Assembly: GCF_016919705.1 (NCBI RefSeq)
Contig: NZ_CP070371.1
Location: 587,501-651,500 of the forward strand
Direction of reading: 5' to 3'
Length of the DNA: 64,000 nt
Source of the DNA: Paracoccus methylovorus
GTDB lineage: Bacteria > Pseudomonadota > Alphaproteobacteria > Rhodobacterales > Rhodobacteraceae
Position 1 is the stretch's first letter. Each line of letters starts with the position of its first letter. Below are positions 48,459 to 58,354 of this stretch, piece by piece. Below the pieces are notes generated by a model. It was not told the DNA's origin, searched no databases, and saw nothing but the letters and a program-made list of their open reading frames with translations. Both the position numbers and the translations under genes were made by a program.

Positions 48459-49649
48459 ATGCGTGATCCCCTGTTCCGCATGGCCTTGCTTCTTGGCCTG
48501 CTTTCCGCCGTCGGTCCCTTTGCGATCGACATGTATTTACCCGCGCTGCCGCAAGTGGCCAGCGATCTTGGCACGACCGAGGCCGGGGCAGCGTTGACGC
48601 TGACCTCGTATTTCATCGTCTTCGGCTTTGCGCAGATGATCTATGGCCCGATGTCCGATGCGATCGGGCGCAAGAAACCGCTGGTGATTGGTGTCGCGAT
48701 CTTTCTGGTGGCCACCGTGGCGGCAAGCCTTGCTCCGACGATTGGCTGGTTGATCGCCGCCCGGGCCGTGCAAGGGCTGGGCGCGGCAACGCTGATGGCC
48801 GTGCCGCGCGCGGTGATCCGCGACATGGCGACCGGCCCCGCGGCGGCCAGGATGATGGCGGCGATCATGATCGTGATCTCGGTATCGCCGATGCTGGCAC
48901 CGCTCACCGGCTCGGCGGTGATGGCTGTCGGCGGCTGGCGAGAGATTTTTGCCGTGCTTGCGGCCGCCGCGCTGCTGAGTCTGGCGCTGATCATCTTCGC
49001 GCTGCCCGAGACCTTGCCCGCCGAGCGGCGCCGGCCCGTGCGGCTGTCCGCCATGGCGACCGGGGCGCGGCGGCTGTTGTCGGATCGCCGCTTTCTGGGC
49101 CTGACCATGATCGGTGGTTTCGGCATGGCCAGTTTCTTTGTGTTTCTGGCCTCGGCCAGTTTTGTCTATACGCGGCAATACGGGCTGAGCCCGACCGGGT
49201 TTTCGCTGGCCTTCGCCGTGAACGCCATCGGCTTTTTCAGCGCCTCGCAGTTCGCAGGCCGGCTGGCAGAGCGTTTTGGGATGGAGCGGGTGATCTCGCT
49301 GGCCATCACCGGTTTTGCCGCGATGGCGCTGGTTCTGACGCTGGTGGTATTGTCGGGCTTTGACGGGCTTGCGGTTGTGATTGTCGGTCTGTTCCTGGCC
49401 AATGCCTGTCTGGGGCTGGTCATGCCGACGGCGATGGTCATGTCGCTGGACCCGCATCCCGATATTGCCGGCCTGGCCTCTTCGCTGGGCGGCACGATCC
49501 AGATGCTGACCGGGGGCGTGATGATCGCCGTAACCGGGCCTTTCCTTGACAATACTGTGGCGACAATGGTGCCGGCGATTGCGCTGTGCGCGCTGCTTGC
49601 CTGGGGGGCGGCGGCTGCGTCGCTGCCACGGTTGCGGATTCTGGCCTGA
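48459..49649 (+). CDS. Multidrug efflux MFS transporter, Bcr/CflA family
   Basis: This 396-residue 12-span transporter belongs to the Bcr/CflA group of drug:proton antiporters. The conserved FAIDMYLPALPQVASDLGT start, motif A in GPMSDAIGRKKPLVIG and RAVQGLGAATLMAVPRAVIRD are diagnostic. It probably exports small toxic compounds such as bicyclomycin-like molecules or metabolites; the substrate is unknown. It stands alone and ends before a hairpin. Confidence 0.9.
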   Translation: MRDPLFRMALLLGLLSAVGPFAIDMYLPALPQVASDLGTTEAGAALTLTSYFIVFGFAQMIYGPMSDAIGRKKPLVIGVAIFLVATVAASLAPTIGWLIAARAVQGLGAATLMAVPRAVIRDMATGPAAARMMAAIMIVISVSPMLAPLTGSAVMAVGGWREIFAVLAAAALLSLALIIFALPETLPAERRRPVRLSAMATGARRLLSDRRFLGLTMIGGFGMASFFVFLASASFVYTRQYGLSPTGFSLAFAVNAIGFFSASQFAGRLAERFGMERVISLAITGFAAMALVLTLVVLSGFDGLAVVIVGLFLANACLGLVMPTAMVMSLDPHPDIAGLASSLGGTIQMLTGGVMIAVTGPFLDNTVATMVPAIALCALLAWGAAAASLPRLRILA

Positions 49650-49662
49650 GGTCGACGGCTAG

Positions 49663-49704
49663 GCGGCTTGTCGCATCGGGAGAGGCCCGTGTGACAGGCC
49701 GCCA
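49663..49704. terminator. Hairpin between the exporter gene and ada
   Basis: GGCGGC-TTGTCGCA pairs imperfectly with TGTGACA-GGCCGCC across a 14-base loop, between convergent genes. An AT-rich TTATATATATTG follows on the plus strand. Confidence 0.5.
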
Positions 49705-49722
49705 TACCTTATATATATTGCG

Positions 49723-50796
49723 CTACGCCGTGGCTGGTGTCGCGCCCTCGCGGTCAAGCAGCGCGCGTTTACGCTCCACCCCCCAGCGATAGCCGGACAA
49801 CCCCCCGTCGCTGCGCACGACGCGGTGGCAGGGAATGGCCACAGCGATTCCGTTTGTGGCGCAGGCCTGAGCCACGGCCCGACTGGCCCGAGGCTCGCCG
49901 ATGCTGCGCGCGATGTCTGCGTAGCTGGCGGTCGTGCCGGGCGGGATCTGCCGCAGCGCTTGCCAGACGCGTTGCTGGAATGCGGTGCCGCGAATATCCA
50001 GCGGCAAGTCTAGTCCGAGGCCGGGCGCCTCGACAAAGCCGATGACACGGGCGACCAGAGCCTCGAATTCGGGATCGGCGCCGATCAGGGTGGCGGCGGG
50101 GAAACGATCCTGAAAGTCGTGCAGCAGGACCTCGGGGTCGTCGCCAAGCGCGATGGCGCAGATGCCGCGCTGGCTTTGTGCGACCAGAATGGCGCCAAGC
50201 GTGCATTGCCCCAGCGCAAATCGGATACTCGTCCCGACGCCGCCCTTGCGCCATGCCGAGGGGGTCATGCCCAGCATCCCGTCGGCGCTTTCATAAAACC
50301 GGCTGTTCGAGTTGAAGCCGGCCTCATAGATCGCGCCGGTGATGCTTGTTCCTTTGGCCAGTTGGGCGCGCAGCCGGCTGGCCCGATGCGCGGCGGCATA
50401 GGCGCGGGGTGTCAGGCCGGTAATCGCCTTGAACTGACGATGGAAGTGGAACGGACTCATACCCGCCGCCTCGGCCAGTTCATGAAGCGAGAGCGGCGTT
50501 TCGGCCTGCTCGATCAGGCGGCAGGCGGCGGCGACCAGCGCGGCGTTGGCCTCGGCCACCGATGCGCCCTTTGGATTGCAGCGTCGGCAGGGGCGAAAGC
50601 CCGCCGCCTCGGCCTGCGCGGGCGAGGGATACAGGGTCACGTTCTGCGGTTTGGCCCGCCGCGCCGGGCAAGAGGGGCGGCAATAGACGCCGGTTGTGCG
50701 CACGGCATAAACAAAGCTGCCATCGGCGGCCGCATCACGCGTCAGAACATGCTGCCAGCGCGGATCGCTTTCGGTCGGGATCGGGGCGTGGTCCAT
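49723..50796 (-). CDS. ada: Ada: methylphosphotriester-sensing regulator and O6-methylguanine-DNA methyltransferase
   Basis: This 357-residue protein has the full E. coli Ada layout. The N-terminal Ada zinc domain carries Cys ligands and the phosphotriester acceptor in VYCRPSCPARRAKP and FRPCRRCNP; an AraC-type helix-turn-helix pair follows (LHELAEAAGMSPFHFHRQFK, TGAIYEAGFNSNSRFYES); the C-terminal methyltransferase has the acceptor Cys in IPCHRVVRSDG. It repairs alkylated DNA and switches on the adaptive response. A TATGAT -10 is seen in its leader. It is not linked in function to its neighbours. Confidence 0.95.
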   Translation of the reverse strand: MDHAPIPTESDPRWQHVLTRDAAADGSFVYAVRTTGVYCRPSCPARRAKPQNVTLYPSPAQAEAAGFRPCRRCNPKGASVAEANAALVAAACRLIEQAETPLSLHELAEAAGMSPFHFHRQFKAITGLTPRAYAAAHRASRLRAQLAKGTSITGAIYEAGFNSNSRFYESADGMLGMTPSAWRKGGVGTSIRFALGQCTLGAILVAQSQRGICAIALGDDPEVLLHDFQDRFPAATLIGADPEFEALVARVIGFVEAPGLGLDLPLDIRGTAFQQRVWQALRQIPPGTTASYADIARSIGEPRASRAVAQACATNGIAVAIPCHRVVRSDGGLSGYRWGVERKRALLDREGATPATA

Positions 50797-50891
50797 GGCA
50801 GGAACCTTTCTGCTGCGTCATTCCTGCTATCATATCTAGGGACGACGGGCGACCGCCGCACTCCGCCGCTTGCGATCGAATTCCCCGGTGC

Positions 50892-51596
50892 TCAGGGAAT
50901 GTTCAGGGCGGTGTCCAGCAGGTTGTTGGGCTGGACCAGCGCCTTGAGAGCTGCCGGGTCGGTAATGGTGATGCGCATGCCGTCGATATGCACGCCATGA
51001 TCGCGCAGCGCCTTGAAAGCGCGCGACAGGCTTTCCGGCGTCATGCCCAGATAAGATGCCAGCAACCGCTTTTCCTGCGGCAGAACGAAGCCCTGGGTGC
51101 CCCCCTCTTCCAAAGATCGCTGCCAGAGATAGGCCCCCAGCCTTTCGCGGGCATTGCGCAGCTTCAGGTTCTTGGCGTGGCGCACGAGGTTGCGGTATCC
51201 TTCGGAAAGCTCTTGTACCGCGGCAAGGGCAAAGCCGTGGTCGCGCCCAAAGGCCGCACGCACGTCCACTGCCGGAATCAGCACGATCCGCGACCGTTGC
51301 AGGGTGCGTGCGGACATCAGATAGGGCGCGTCGCGCATGCAGGCGGCCAGAATAAAGGTCGTGACCGGATGGACCACGGCCATGGTCGTATCCCGGTCTT
51401 GCCAATTGGCGTAAAGTTCGACTGCGCCCTCCAGCAGGACATGCAGGAAGTTCGCGTCCTCGCCCTGCTGGACAAGCTCCAGTTGCGCCGGAAAGATCTG
51501 GTCATAAGCCGCATGCATCAACGCGTCGAACGCGGGGGTGGCCATGTTGCGAAACAGCGCCAGGTTGCGGATGTCGTTGCGGTCTTCGTCACGCAT
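50892..51596 (-). CDS. narR: NarR, FNR/CRP-family regulator of nitrate reductase
   Basis: This 234-residue CRP/FNR-family protein has a cyclic-nucleotide-like sensor domain and a C-terminal winged helix whose recognition helix carries Glu-Ser-Leu-Ser-Arg (TPESLSRAFKALRDHG), the ExxSR pattern that reads TTGAT half-sites. It contains a single cysteine (AACMRD), so it cannot hold an FNR-type 4Fe-4S cluster. This matches NarR of Paracoccus, which activates narKGHJI in response to nitrate/nitrite rather than oxygen. It is divergent from narK across a 275-bp gap with two FNR-like boxes. Confidence 0.92.
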   Translation of the reverse strand: MRDEDRNDIRNLALFRNMATPAFDALMHAAYDQIFPAQLELVQQGEDANFLHVLLEGAVELYANWQDRDTTMAVVHPVTTFILAACMRDAPYLMSARTLQRSRIVLIPAVDVRAAFGRDHGFALAAVQELSEGYRNLVRHAKNLKLRNARERLGAYLWQRSLEEGGTQGFVLPQEKRLLASYLGMTPESLSRAFKALRDHGVHIDGMRITITDPAALKALVQPNNLLDTALNIP

Positions 51597-51649
51597 GTTG
51601 GCTGTCCTGCTGGAGTGGCTGAGGAATCGACCTCTGCTTTGCAGAATTA

Positions 51650-51663
51650 TTGATTTTTGTCAA
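51650..51663. promoter_or_regulatory. FNR-like box 1 (one mismatch)
   Basis: TTGAT-TTTT-GTCAA differs from the consensus TTGAT-N4-ATCAA at one position. It lies nearer the narR start, so it may serve narR itself or act as a distal site for narK. Confidence 0.6.
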
Positions 51664-51785
51664 TCAATATGTCTGCATTTGCCTATTAACGGCGCGGCAT
51701 ATGTCAGGGGAGAGATTGCGGATTTCCCAAGTTGGTGCGTGCAATACTCAAAATCAGTCGGTTTTTCAGGCGCCCTTTTGGAAAG

Positions 51786-51799
51786 TTGATTCAGATCAA
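51786..51799. promoter_or_regulatory. FNR/NarR box 2 (perfect consensus)
   Basis: TTGAT-TCAG-ATCAA is a perfect FNR-type site. Its centre is about 79 bp before the narK start codon, leaving room for a transcription start ~41 bp downstream, the usual activator position. FNR-type proteins and NarR are both expected to bind it. Confidence 0.85.
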
Positions 51800-51871
51800 A
51801 CTTGTCCAAAGGGGGCTGTGGTGGGTGAGAGGCAGAAACCGCGCGCGAAATTCCCAATCGGAGCATCCGCC

Positions 51872-54589
51872 ATGCCGGACCCACGTTCCTATCCCCAGAC
51901 GCAGCAGCAAAAGGCGCTGTGGCTGAGCACCATTGCCTTCACGCTGTGCTTTGCCGTCTGGACGATCTTTTCCATCATCGGAATCACCATCAAGAAAGAC
52001 CTCGGCCTGTCCGAGTTCGAATATGGTGTGCTGATCGCCACGCCAATCCTCACCGGGTCGGTGACCCGCCTGATCCTGGGCGTCTGGACCGAACGCTACG
52101 GTGGTCGGCTGATTTTTTCCCTGCAGATGCTGTTTGCCGGCGCTGCCACCTGGGCGCTGACCTGGGCCGAAACCTATTCAGGTTTCCTGCTGGCGGCGCT
52201 TGGCGTCGGGCTTGCGGGCGGTTCCTTCATCATCGGCGTCGCCTATGTCTCGAAATGGTTCCCGGCCGAGCGTCAGGGCACCGCGCTTGGCATTTTCGGC
52301 ATGGGCAACGTCGGGGCCGCCGTGACCAAGTTCCTCGCCCCCTTCATCATGGTGGCTTGGGGGTGGGAGGCCGTGGCACAGGTCTGGGCCGTAGCCATCG
52401 CGCTGATGGGCGTCGTCTTCTTTCTGGTTGCGCGCAATGATCCCGATTTCGAGGCCCGCCGCGCACAAGGTGTTGCCGCGCCCAGCCTGGCCGAGCAATT
52501 CGCACCTCTGAAGAACGTGCAGGTCTGGCGTTTCTCGCTTTACTATTTCTTTGTTTTCGGCGGCTTCGTGGCTCTGGCGCTGTGGTTGCCGCATTACCTG
52601 ACGCAAGTCTATGGCGTCGATCTGCGTATTGCGGGGATGGCTGCGGCTGCCTTCAGCCTGTCGGCCAGTATTTTCCGCGCCTATGGCGGCGTGCTGTCGG
52701 ACCGTTTCGGCGCGCGCACTGTCATGTACTGGACCTTTGGTTTCAGTGCGCTCTTCTTGTTCATGCTGTCCTATCCGCCGACCGATTACACCATCCGCGG
52801 CAAGGACGGGCTGATTTCCTTCTCGACCGAGATGGGGCTGTGGCCCTTTGTCGTCACCCTCTTTGCGCTTGGCTTCTTCATGAGCCTCGGCAAAGCGGCG
52901 ATCTTCAAGCATATCCCGGTCTATTATCCGAACCACGTCGGCTCGGTCGGCGGTCTTGTCGGCATGATCGGTGGCTTGGGTGGGTTCATCCTGCCGATCA
53001 TCTTTGGCGCGCTGCTGGACCTGACCGGCATCTGGACCTCGTCCTTTGCGCTGCTTTTCCTGATCGTCATCGTGTCGCTGGTATGGATGCATTCGTCGAT
53101 CCGCGCGATGGAGCACCGGGCGCAGGGCAGGGCCTTGGACCGGTTGCCGAACTTTCCCGAACTGGCCGAGGTGCATGACCCAGAACGCACGGTAATGCCC
53201 CGTGTGCTGGATGATTGGCGCCCCGAGAACGCGACTTTCTGGGCGGAAAAAGGCCGCAAGATCGCACGCCGCAACCTGTGGATTTCGATCCCGGCGCTGA
53301 CGCTGGCCTTCTCGGTCTGGATGGTCTGGTCGATGGTCGTGGCCAAACTGCCGCTGATCGGCTTTGAATTCTCGCAAGATCAGCTTTTCTGGCTGGCGGC
53401 GCTTCCGGCACTGTCGGGCGCGACGCTGCGCATCTTCTACAGCTTCATGGTGCCGATCTTTGGCGGACGGCTGTGGACCACGCTTTCGACCGCCTCGCTG
53501 CTGATCCCGGCCATGGGCATCGGCTATGCGGTGCAAGATCCTTCAACCCCTTATGTGATCTTCGTGGCATTGGCGCTGCTGTGCGGGCTGGGTGGTGCGA
53601 ACTTCGCCTCGTCCATGGCCAACATCAGCTTCTTCTTCCCGAAAGCGGAAAAGGGCAACGCGCTGGGGCTGAACGCTGGCCTGGGTAACCTCGGTGTTTC
53701 GATCATGCAGTTTCTGGTGCCGATCGTCATCGCCGCCGGCGTCTTCGGCGCCATGGGTGGCGCACCGAAAGAGCTTTCGGACGGCAGCCAGCTGTGGTTG
53801 CAAAACGCAGGCTTTATCTGGGTGCCCTTCATTCTTGCCTCGACCATCGCGGCATGGCTGGGCATGAACGACATTGCCGATGCGCGCGCCAGCTTCCGCG
53901 AACAGGCGGTGATCTTTGGTCGGCTGCACAACTGGGTGATGTGCGTGCTTTATATCGGCACCTTCGGCAGCTTCATCGGCTACTCGGCGGGATTCCCGCT
54001 GTTGATCAAACTGGCCTTCCCCGAAGTGAACGCGCTGCAATTCGTCTTCCTTGGTCCGCTGGTCGGTGCGCTCAGCCGCGCGGGCACGGGCTGGTTGTCC
54101 GACCGTGTCGGCGGCGGGCGGGTGACCTTCTGGGTCTTCGCCGGCATGATCGCCTCGGTTGCGGTGGTGATCTTCTCGCTGCAGGCGCTGTCCTTTGTCG
54201 GCTTCTTCGCGGGCTTCATGGCGCTGTTCTTCTTTACCGGGGTCGGCAACTCTTCGACCTTCCAGATGATCCCCGTGATCATGCGCAAAGAGGTCGACCG
54301 GCTCGAGCCCCAGCTTTCGCCCGAAGAGCGCCGCCGCCAGTCCGACCGCGAATCCGCTGCGATCATCGCCTTTACCAGCGCGATCGGTGCCTATGGCGGG
54401 TTCTTCATTCCCAAGGCCTATGGCAGTTCGATCGCGTTGACCGGATCGGCGATTGGCGCCCTCTGGGCCTTCCTGGGCTTCTATGTGCTCTGCCTTGCCG
54501 TGACCTGGGTGTTCTACACCCGGCCGGGCGGCCTCTTGCACGATATCGAACGCGGCCGCGCCCCAGCCGGCGCCGCCAATCCAGCCTGA
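51872..54589 (+). CDS. narK: Fused nitrate/nitrite transporter NarK1-NarK2
   Basis: This 905-residue membrane protein joins two complete major-facilitator domains, each with 12 spans. The N-terminal NarK1-like half (residues about 20-430) resembles nitrate:proton symporters; the C-terminal NarK2-like half (about 455-890) resembles nitrate/nitrite antiporters. Nitrate-signature-like segments are GLAGGSFIIGVAYVSKWFP and GLGNLGVSIMQFLVPIVI. The fusion is known in Paracoccus. Start ATG (MPDPRSYPQT) has GGAG 8 bases upstream; the open frame begins far earlier but crosses the promoter region. First gene of narKGHJI. Confidence 0.95.
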   Translation: MPDPRSYPQTQQQKALWLSTIAFTLCFAVWTIFSIIGITIKKDLGLSEFEYGVLIATPILTGSVTRLILGVWTERYGGRLIFSLQMLFAGAATWALTWAETYSGFLLAALGVGLAGGSFIIGVAYVSKWFPAERQGTALGIFGMGNVGAAVTKFLAPFIMVAWGWEAVAQVWAVAIALMGVVFFLVARNDPDFEARRAQGVAAPSLAEQFAPLKNVQVWRFSLYYFFVFGGFVALALWLPHYLTQVYGVDLRIAGMAAAAFSLSASIFRAYGGVLSDRFGARTVMYWTFGFSALFLFMLSYPPTDYTIRGKDGLISFSTEMGLWPFVVTLFALGFFMSLGKAAIFKHIPVYYPNHVGSVGGLVGMIGGLGGFILPIIFGALLDLTGIWTSSFALLFLIVIVSLVWMHSSIRAMEHRAQGRALDRLPNFPELAEVHDPERTVMPRVLDDWRPENATFWAEKGRKIARRNLWISIPALTLAFSVWMVWSMVVAKLPLIGFEFSQDQLFWLAALPALSGATLRIFYSFMVPIFGGRLWTTLSTASLLIPAMGIGYAVQDPSTPYVIFVALALLCGLGGANFASSMANISFFFPKAEKGNALGLNAGLGNLGVSIMQFLVPIVIAAGVFGAMGGAPKELSDGSQLWLQNAGFIWVPFILASTIAAWLGMNDIADARASFREQAVIFGRLHNWVMCVLYIGTFGSFIGYSAGFPLLIKLAFPEVNALQFVFLGPLVGALSRAGTGWLSDRVGGGRVTFWVFAGMIASVAVVIFSLQALSFVGFFAGFMALFFFTGVGNSSTFQMIPVIMRKEVDRLEPQLSPEERRRQSDRESAAIIAFTSAIGAYGGFFIPKAYGSSIALTGSAIGALWAFLGFYVLCLAVTWVFYTRPGGLLHDIERGRAPAGAANPA

Positions 54590-54604
54590 AATTAGGAGAC
54601 AGCC

Positions 54605-57600
54605 ATGAGCAATCTGCTGGACCGTCTGAACTTTCTGAAATCCACACGCAAAGATGTGTTTTCAGAAGGACATGGCCAGACGACGACCGAAAACCGCGAC
54701 TGGGAGGACACCTATCGTTCTCGCTGGCGTCACGACAAGATCGTGCGCTCGACCCATGGGGTGAACTGCACCGGGTCCTGTTCGTGGAAGATCTATGTCA
54801 AATCGGGCATCGTCACCTGGGAGACCCAGCAGACCGACTATCCCCGCACCCGGCCCGACCTGCCCAACCACGAGCCACGGGGCTGCGCGCGGGGCGCTTC
54901 CTACAGTTGGTATCTTTACTCGGCCAACCGGGTAAAGACGCCGCTGATCCGTGGCCGTCTGATGAAGCTCTGGCGCGAAAAGCGCCGGAGCATGACGCCC
55001 ATCGAGGCTTGGACCGCGATCCAGAACGACCCGCAGGCGCGCGAAAGCTATACCCGCATCCGCGGCAAGGGCGGGTTCGTAAGGGCGAACTGGGACGAGG
55101 CGACCGAGATCGTCGCGGCTGCCAACGCCTATACGGCCAAGAAATACGGGCCTGACCGGGTCTTTGGCTTTTCGCCGATCCCGGCGATGTCGATGATTTC
55201 CTATGCTGCCGGCACGCGCTATCTGTCGCTTCTGGGCGGCACCTGCATGTCGTTTTATGACTGGTACTGCGACCTGCCCCCTGCCAGCCCGCAAACCTGG
55301 GGCGAACAGACCGACGTGCCGGAATCGGCCGACTGGTATAACGCAGGCTACCTGCTGCTCTGGGGCTCGAACGTGCCACAGACCCGCACGCCGGACGCGC
55401 ATTTCTATACCGAGGCGCGTTATCGCGGCACCAAGTCGGCGGTGATCTGCCCGGACTATTCCGAGGCGGCGAAGTTCGGCGACATCTGGCTGAACGCGAA
55501 ACAAGGCACCGACGCGGCGCTTGGCATGGCCTTTGGTCACGTCATCCTGCGCGAATTCCACCTGGATCGGCAGGCCGAGTATTTCGAAGACTACTGTCGT
55601 CGCTATTCCGACATGCCCATGCTGGTGCAGTTGGAAGAACGCGACGGCCGTTTCATCCCCGGTCGCCAGCTGCGCGCCGCCGATTTCGACGGTGGGCTGG
55701 GGCAGGCCAATAACCCGGAATGGAAGACAGTCGCCTTCAACGAGACGAACGGCGAGATCGTGGTTCCGAACGGCTCGATCGGCTTCCGCTGGGGCGAACA
55801 AGGGCGCTGGAACCTTGAGCAGAAATCCGGTGACGACGAGGTCCGGCTGAAGATGAGCCTGATCCTCGAAGAGGATCGCGACGATGTGGTCGGGGTCGAT
55901 TTCCCCTTCTTCGGCGCCGCCGCCACCAACGGTTTCGAGGTGGACAATCGCGGCGACATCCTGACCCGCAACGTGCCGGTCAAGCGCCTGAAGCTGGCCG
56001 ATGGCAAAGAGGCGCTGGTCGCCACGGTATTCGACCTGTTCTGCGCCAACTACAGCCTTGATCGCGGGCTTGGCGGTGAAAATGTCGCCAGCGACTATGA
56101 CGCCGATGTGCCGTTTACCCCGGCATGGGCCGAACGCATCACCGGCGTGCGCCGCGACAAGATCATTCAGGTTGCGCGGGAATTCGCTGCCAACGCCGAA
56201 AAGACCAATGGGCGCTCCATGGTCATCATCGGCGCGGCGATGAACCACTGGTTCCACATGGACATGAACTATCGCGCCGTCATCAACATGCTGGTGATGT
56301 GCGGTTGCGTCGGTCAGTCGGGCGGCGGCTGGGCGCATTACGTCGGCCAGGAAAAGCTGCGTCCGCAGACCGGCTGGACGGCGCTGGCCTTTGCGCTGGA
56401 CTGGGCGCGCCCGCCGCGGCACATGAACTCGACCAGCGCCTTTTATGCCCATACCGACCAATGGCGCTATGAGACGGTCAGCAGCGCGGAAATTCTGTCT
56501 CCCACCGCACCGGCGGGCGACTGGAGCCGGCTCAGCCTGATCGACTATAACATCCGCGCCGAACGGATGGGCTGGCTGCCCTCGGCCCCGCAACTGAGGA
56601 CCAACCCGCTGGAGATCGGCCGCGCCGCGAAAGCCGAAGGCATCGCCGTCAAGGATTACGTCGCGCGCGAGCTGAAATCCGGCGCGCTGCAAATGTCCTG
56701 CGAAGACCCGGATGCACCGGAAAACTGGCCGCGAAACATGTTCGTCTGGCGCTCGAACCTGCTTGGTTCGTCGGGCAAGGGGCATGAATACTTCCTGAAA
56801 CACCTGCTTGGCACCGATCACGGCGTGCAGGGCAAGGATCTGGGTCAGGAAGGCCGCCAGAAACCGGTCGATGCGGTCTGGCACGACAAGGCCCCCGAGG
56901 GGAAACTGGACCTGCTGGTCACCATCGACTTCCGCATGTCCACCACCGCCGTTTATGCCGATATCGTCCTGCCGACCGCCAGCTGGTATGAAAAGGACGA
57001 CATGAACACGTCGGACATGCATCCGTTCATCCACCCGCTTCAGGCGGCAGTGGATCCGGCTTACGAGTCCAAGACCGACTGGGAGATCTTCAAGTCCATC
57101 GCCCGCAAGTTCTCGGAACTGGCCCCCGAGATTTTGGGAGTCGAAACCGACGTGGTGCAGCTGCCGTTGCAGCACGACAGCGCCTCTGAGGTTGCCCAGC
57201 CCTTTGTGAAGGACTGGAAGCTTGGCGAATGCGATCTGATCCCCGGCACGACCGCGCCCGCCTATATCGAGGTGACGCGGGATTATCCCAACCTTCACAA
57301 GCGCTTCACCGCGCTTGGCCCATTGATGGAAAAGCTGGGTAACGGCGGCAAGGGCATCTCTTGGGACACCAAGAGCGAGGTGCACCACCTGCAGGCCCTC
57401 AATGGCTGCGTGACCGAAGAAGGCGCGACCAAGGGCATGGCGCGGATCGAGACCGCGATCGATGCCGCCGAGGTCGTGCTGATGCTGGCGCCGGAAACCA
57501 ACGGCGAAGTGGCCGTGAAGGCGTGGGAAGCCTTGGGCCGCTTCACGGGCCTTGATCACAAGCATCTGGCCGAGGTCAAGGAGGACGAGAAGATCCGTTT

Positions 57601-58354
57601 CCGCGACATCGCGGCCCAGCCGCGCAAGATCATTTCCAGTCCCACCTGGTCGGGCATCGAAAGCGAGGAAGTCTGCTATAACGCCGGCTGGACAAACGTC
57701 CACGAACTGATCCCATGGCGGACGGTCACGGGTCGCCAGCAGCTTTATCAGGATCACGAATGGATGCGCGCCTTTGGCGAAGCCTTCGTGACCTGGCGGC
57801 CGCCGGTCGATCTGAAAACCGTCGGTGCGGATGCGCGCAAATCACTGGGTGCCGGTGAAAAGCATGTGGTGCTGAACTTCATCACGCCGCACCAGAAATG
57901 GGGCATCCACTCGACCTATACCGACAACCTGCTGATGCTGACGCTGAACCGCGGCGGCCCGGTGGTCTGGATATCCGAGATCGACGCAAAGAAAGCCGGG
58001 CTGGTCGACAACGATTGGGTCGAGGTCTTCAACAGCAACGGCGTTATCGCCGCGCGTGCGGTGGTCAGCCAGCGCATGAAGGAAGGCACGATGTTCATGT
58101 ATCACGCGCAGGAAAAGATCGTGAATACCCCCGGCAGCCAGATCACCGGCTTGCGCGGTGGCATCCACAACTCGGTGACGCGCATCGTGCCCAAGCCCAC
58201 CCATATGATCGGCGGCTATGCCCAGCTTAGCTATGGTTTCAACTATTACGGCACGGTGGGTTCCAACCGGGACGAATTCGTCATCGTCCGCAAAATGAAC
58301 AAGGTCGACTGGCTCGACCAGCCCGCAACCCAAGCTACGGAGGCAGCGGAATGA
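54605..58354 (+). CDS. narG: Membrane-bound nitrate reductase alpha subunit NarG
   Basis: This 1249-residue catalytic subunit binds the bis-MGD molybdenum cofactor and reduces nitrate to nitrite at the cytoplasmic face. The FS0 cluster ligands are His51, Cys55, Cys59 and Cys94 (HGVNCTGSCSW ... GCARG); the Mo-ligand aspartate lies in the SFYDWYCDLPPASPQTW region. GGWAHYVGQEKLRPQTGW and the C-terminal molybdopterin-binding NTPGSQITGLRGGIHNSVTR are typical. AGGAG precedes the ATG. Its stop overlaps narH (ATGA). Confidence 0.97.
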   Translation: MSNLLDRLNFLKSTRKDVFSEGHGQTTTENRDWEDTYRSRWRHDKIVRSTHGVNCTGSCSWKIYVKSGIVTWETQQTDYPRTRPDLPNHEPRGCARGASYSWYLYSANRVKTPLIRGRLMKLWREKRRSMTPIEAWTAIQNDPQARESYTRIRGKGGFVRANWDEATEIVAAANAYTAKKYGPDRVFGFSPIPAMSMISYAAGTRYLSLLGGTCMSFYDWYCDLPPASPQTWGEQTDVPESADWYNAGYLLLWGSNVPQTRTPDAHFYTEARYRGTKSAVICPDYSEAAKFGDIWLNAKQGTDAALGMAFGHVILREFHLDRQAEYFEDYCRRYSDMPMLVQLEERDGRFIPGRQLRAADFDGGLGQANNPEWKTVAFNETNGEIVVPNGSIGFRWGEQGRWNLEQKSGDDEVRLKMSLILEEDRDDVVGVDFPFFGAAATNGFEVDNRGDILTRNVPVKRLKLADGKEALVATVFDLFCANYSLDRGLGGENVASDYDADVPFTPAWAERITGVRRDKIIQVAREFAANAEKTNGRSMVIIGAAMNHWFHMDMNYRAVINMLVMCGCVGQSGGGWAHYVGQEKLRPQTGWTALAFALDWARPPRHMNSTSAFYAHTDQWRYETVSSAEILSPTAPAGDWSRLSLIDYNIRAERMGWLPSAPQLRTNPLEIGRAAKAEGIAVKDYVARELKSGALQMSCEDPDAPENWPRNMFVWRSNLLGSSGKGHEYFLKHLLGTDHGVQGKDLGQEGRQKPVDAVWHDKAPEGKLDLLVTIDFRMSTTAVYADIVLPTASWYEKDDMNTSDMHPFIHPLQAAVDPAYESKTDWEIFKSIARKFSELAPEILGVETDVVQLPLQHDSASEVAQPFVKDWKLGECDLIPGTTAPAYIEVTRDYPNLHKRFTALGPLMEKLGNGGKGISWDTKSEVHHLQALNGCVTEEGATKGMARIETAIDAAEVVLMLAPETNGEVAVKAWEALGRFTGLDHKHLAEVKEDEKIRFRDIAAQPRKIISSPTWSGIESEEVCYNAGWTNVHELIPWRTVTGRQQLYQDHEWMRAFGEAFVTWRPPVDLKTVGADARKSLGAGEKHVVLNFITPHQKWGIHSTYTDNLLMLTLNRGGPVVWISEIDAKKAGLVDNDWVEVFNSNGVIAARAVVSQRMKEGTMFMYHAQEKIVNTPGSQITGLRGGIHNSVTRIVPKPTHMIGGYAQLSYGFNYYGTVGSNRDEFVIVRKMNKVDWLDQPATQATEAAE

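Noticed and set aside
54662..57757. 1031-codon open frame on the minus strand
   Set aside because: It is fully antisense to narG, which has all its cofactor motifs. Long antisense frames are a by-product of GC-rich third positions.
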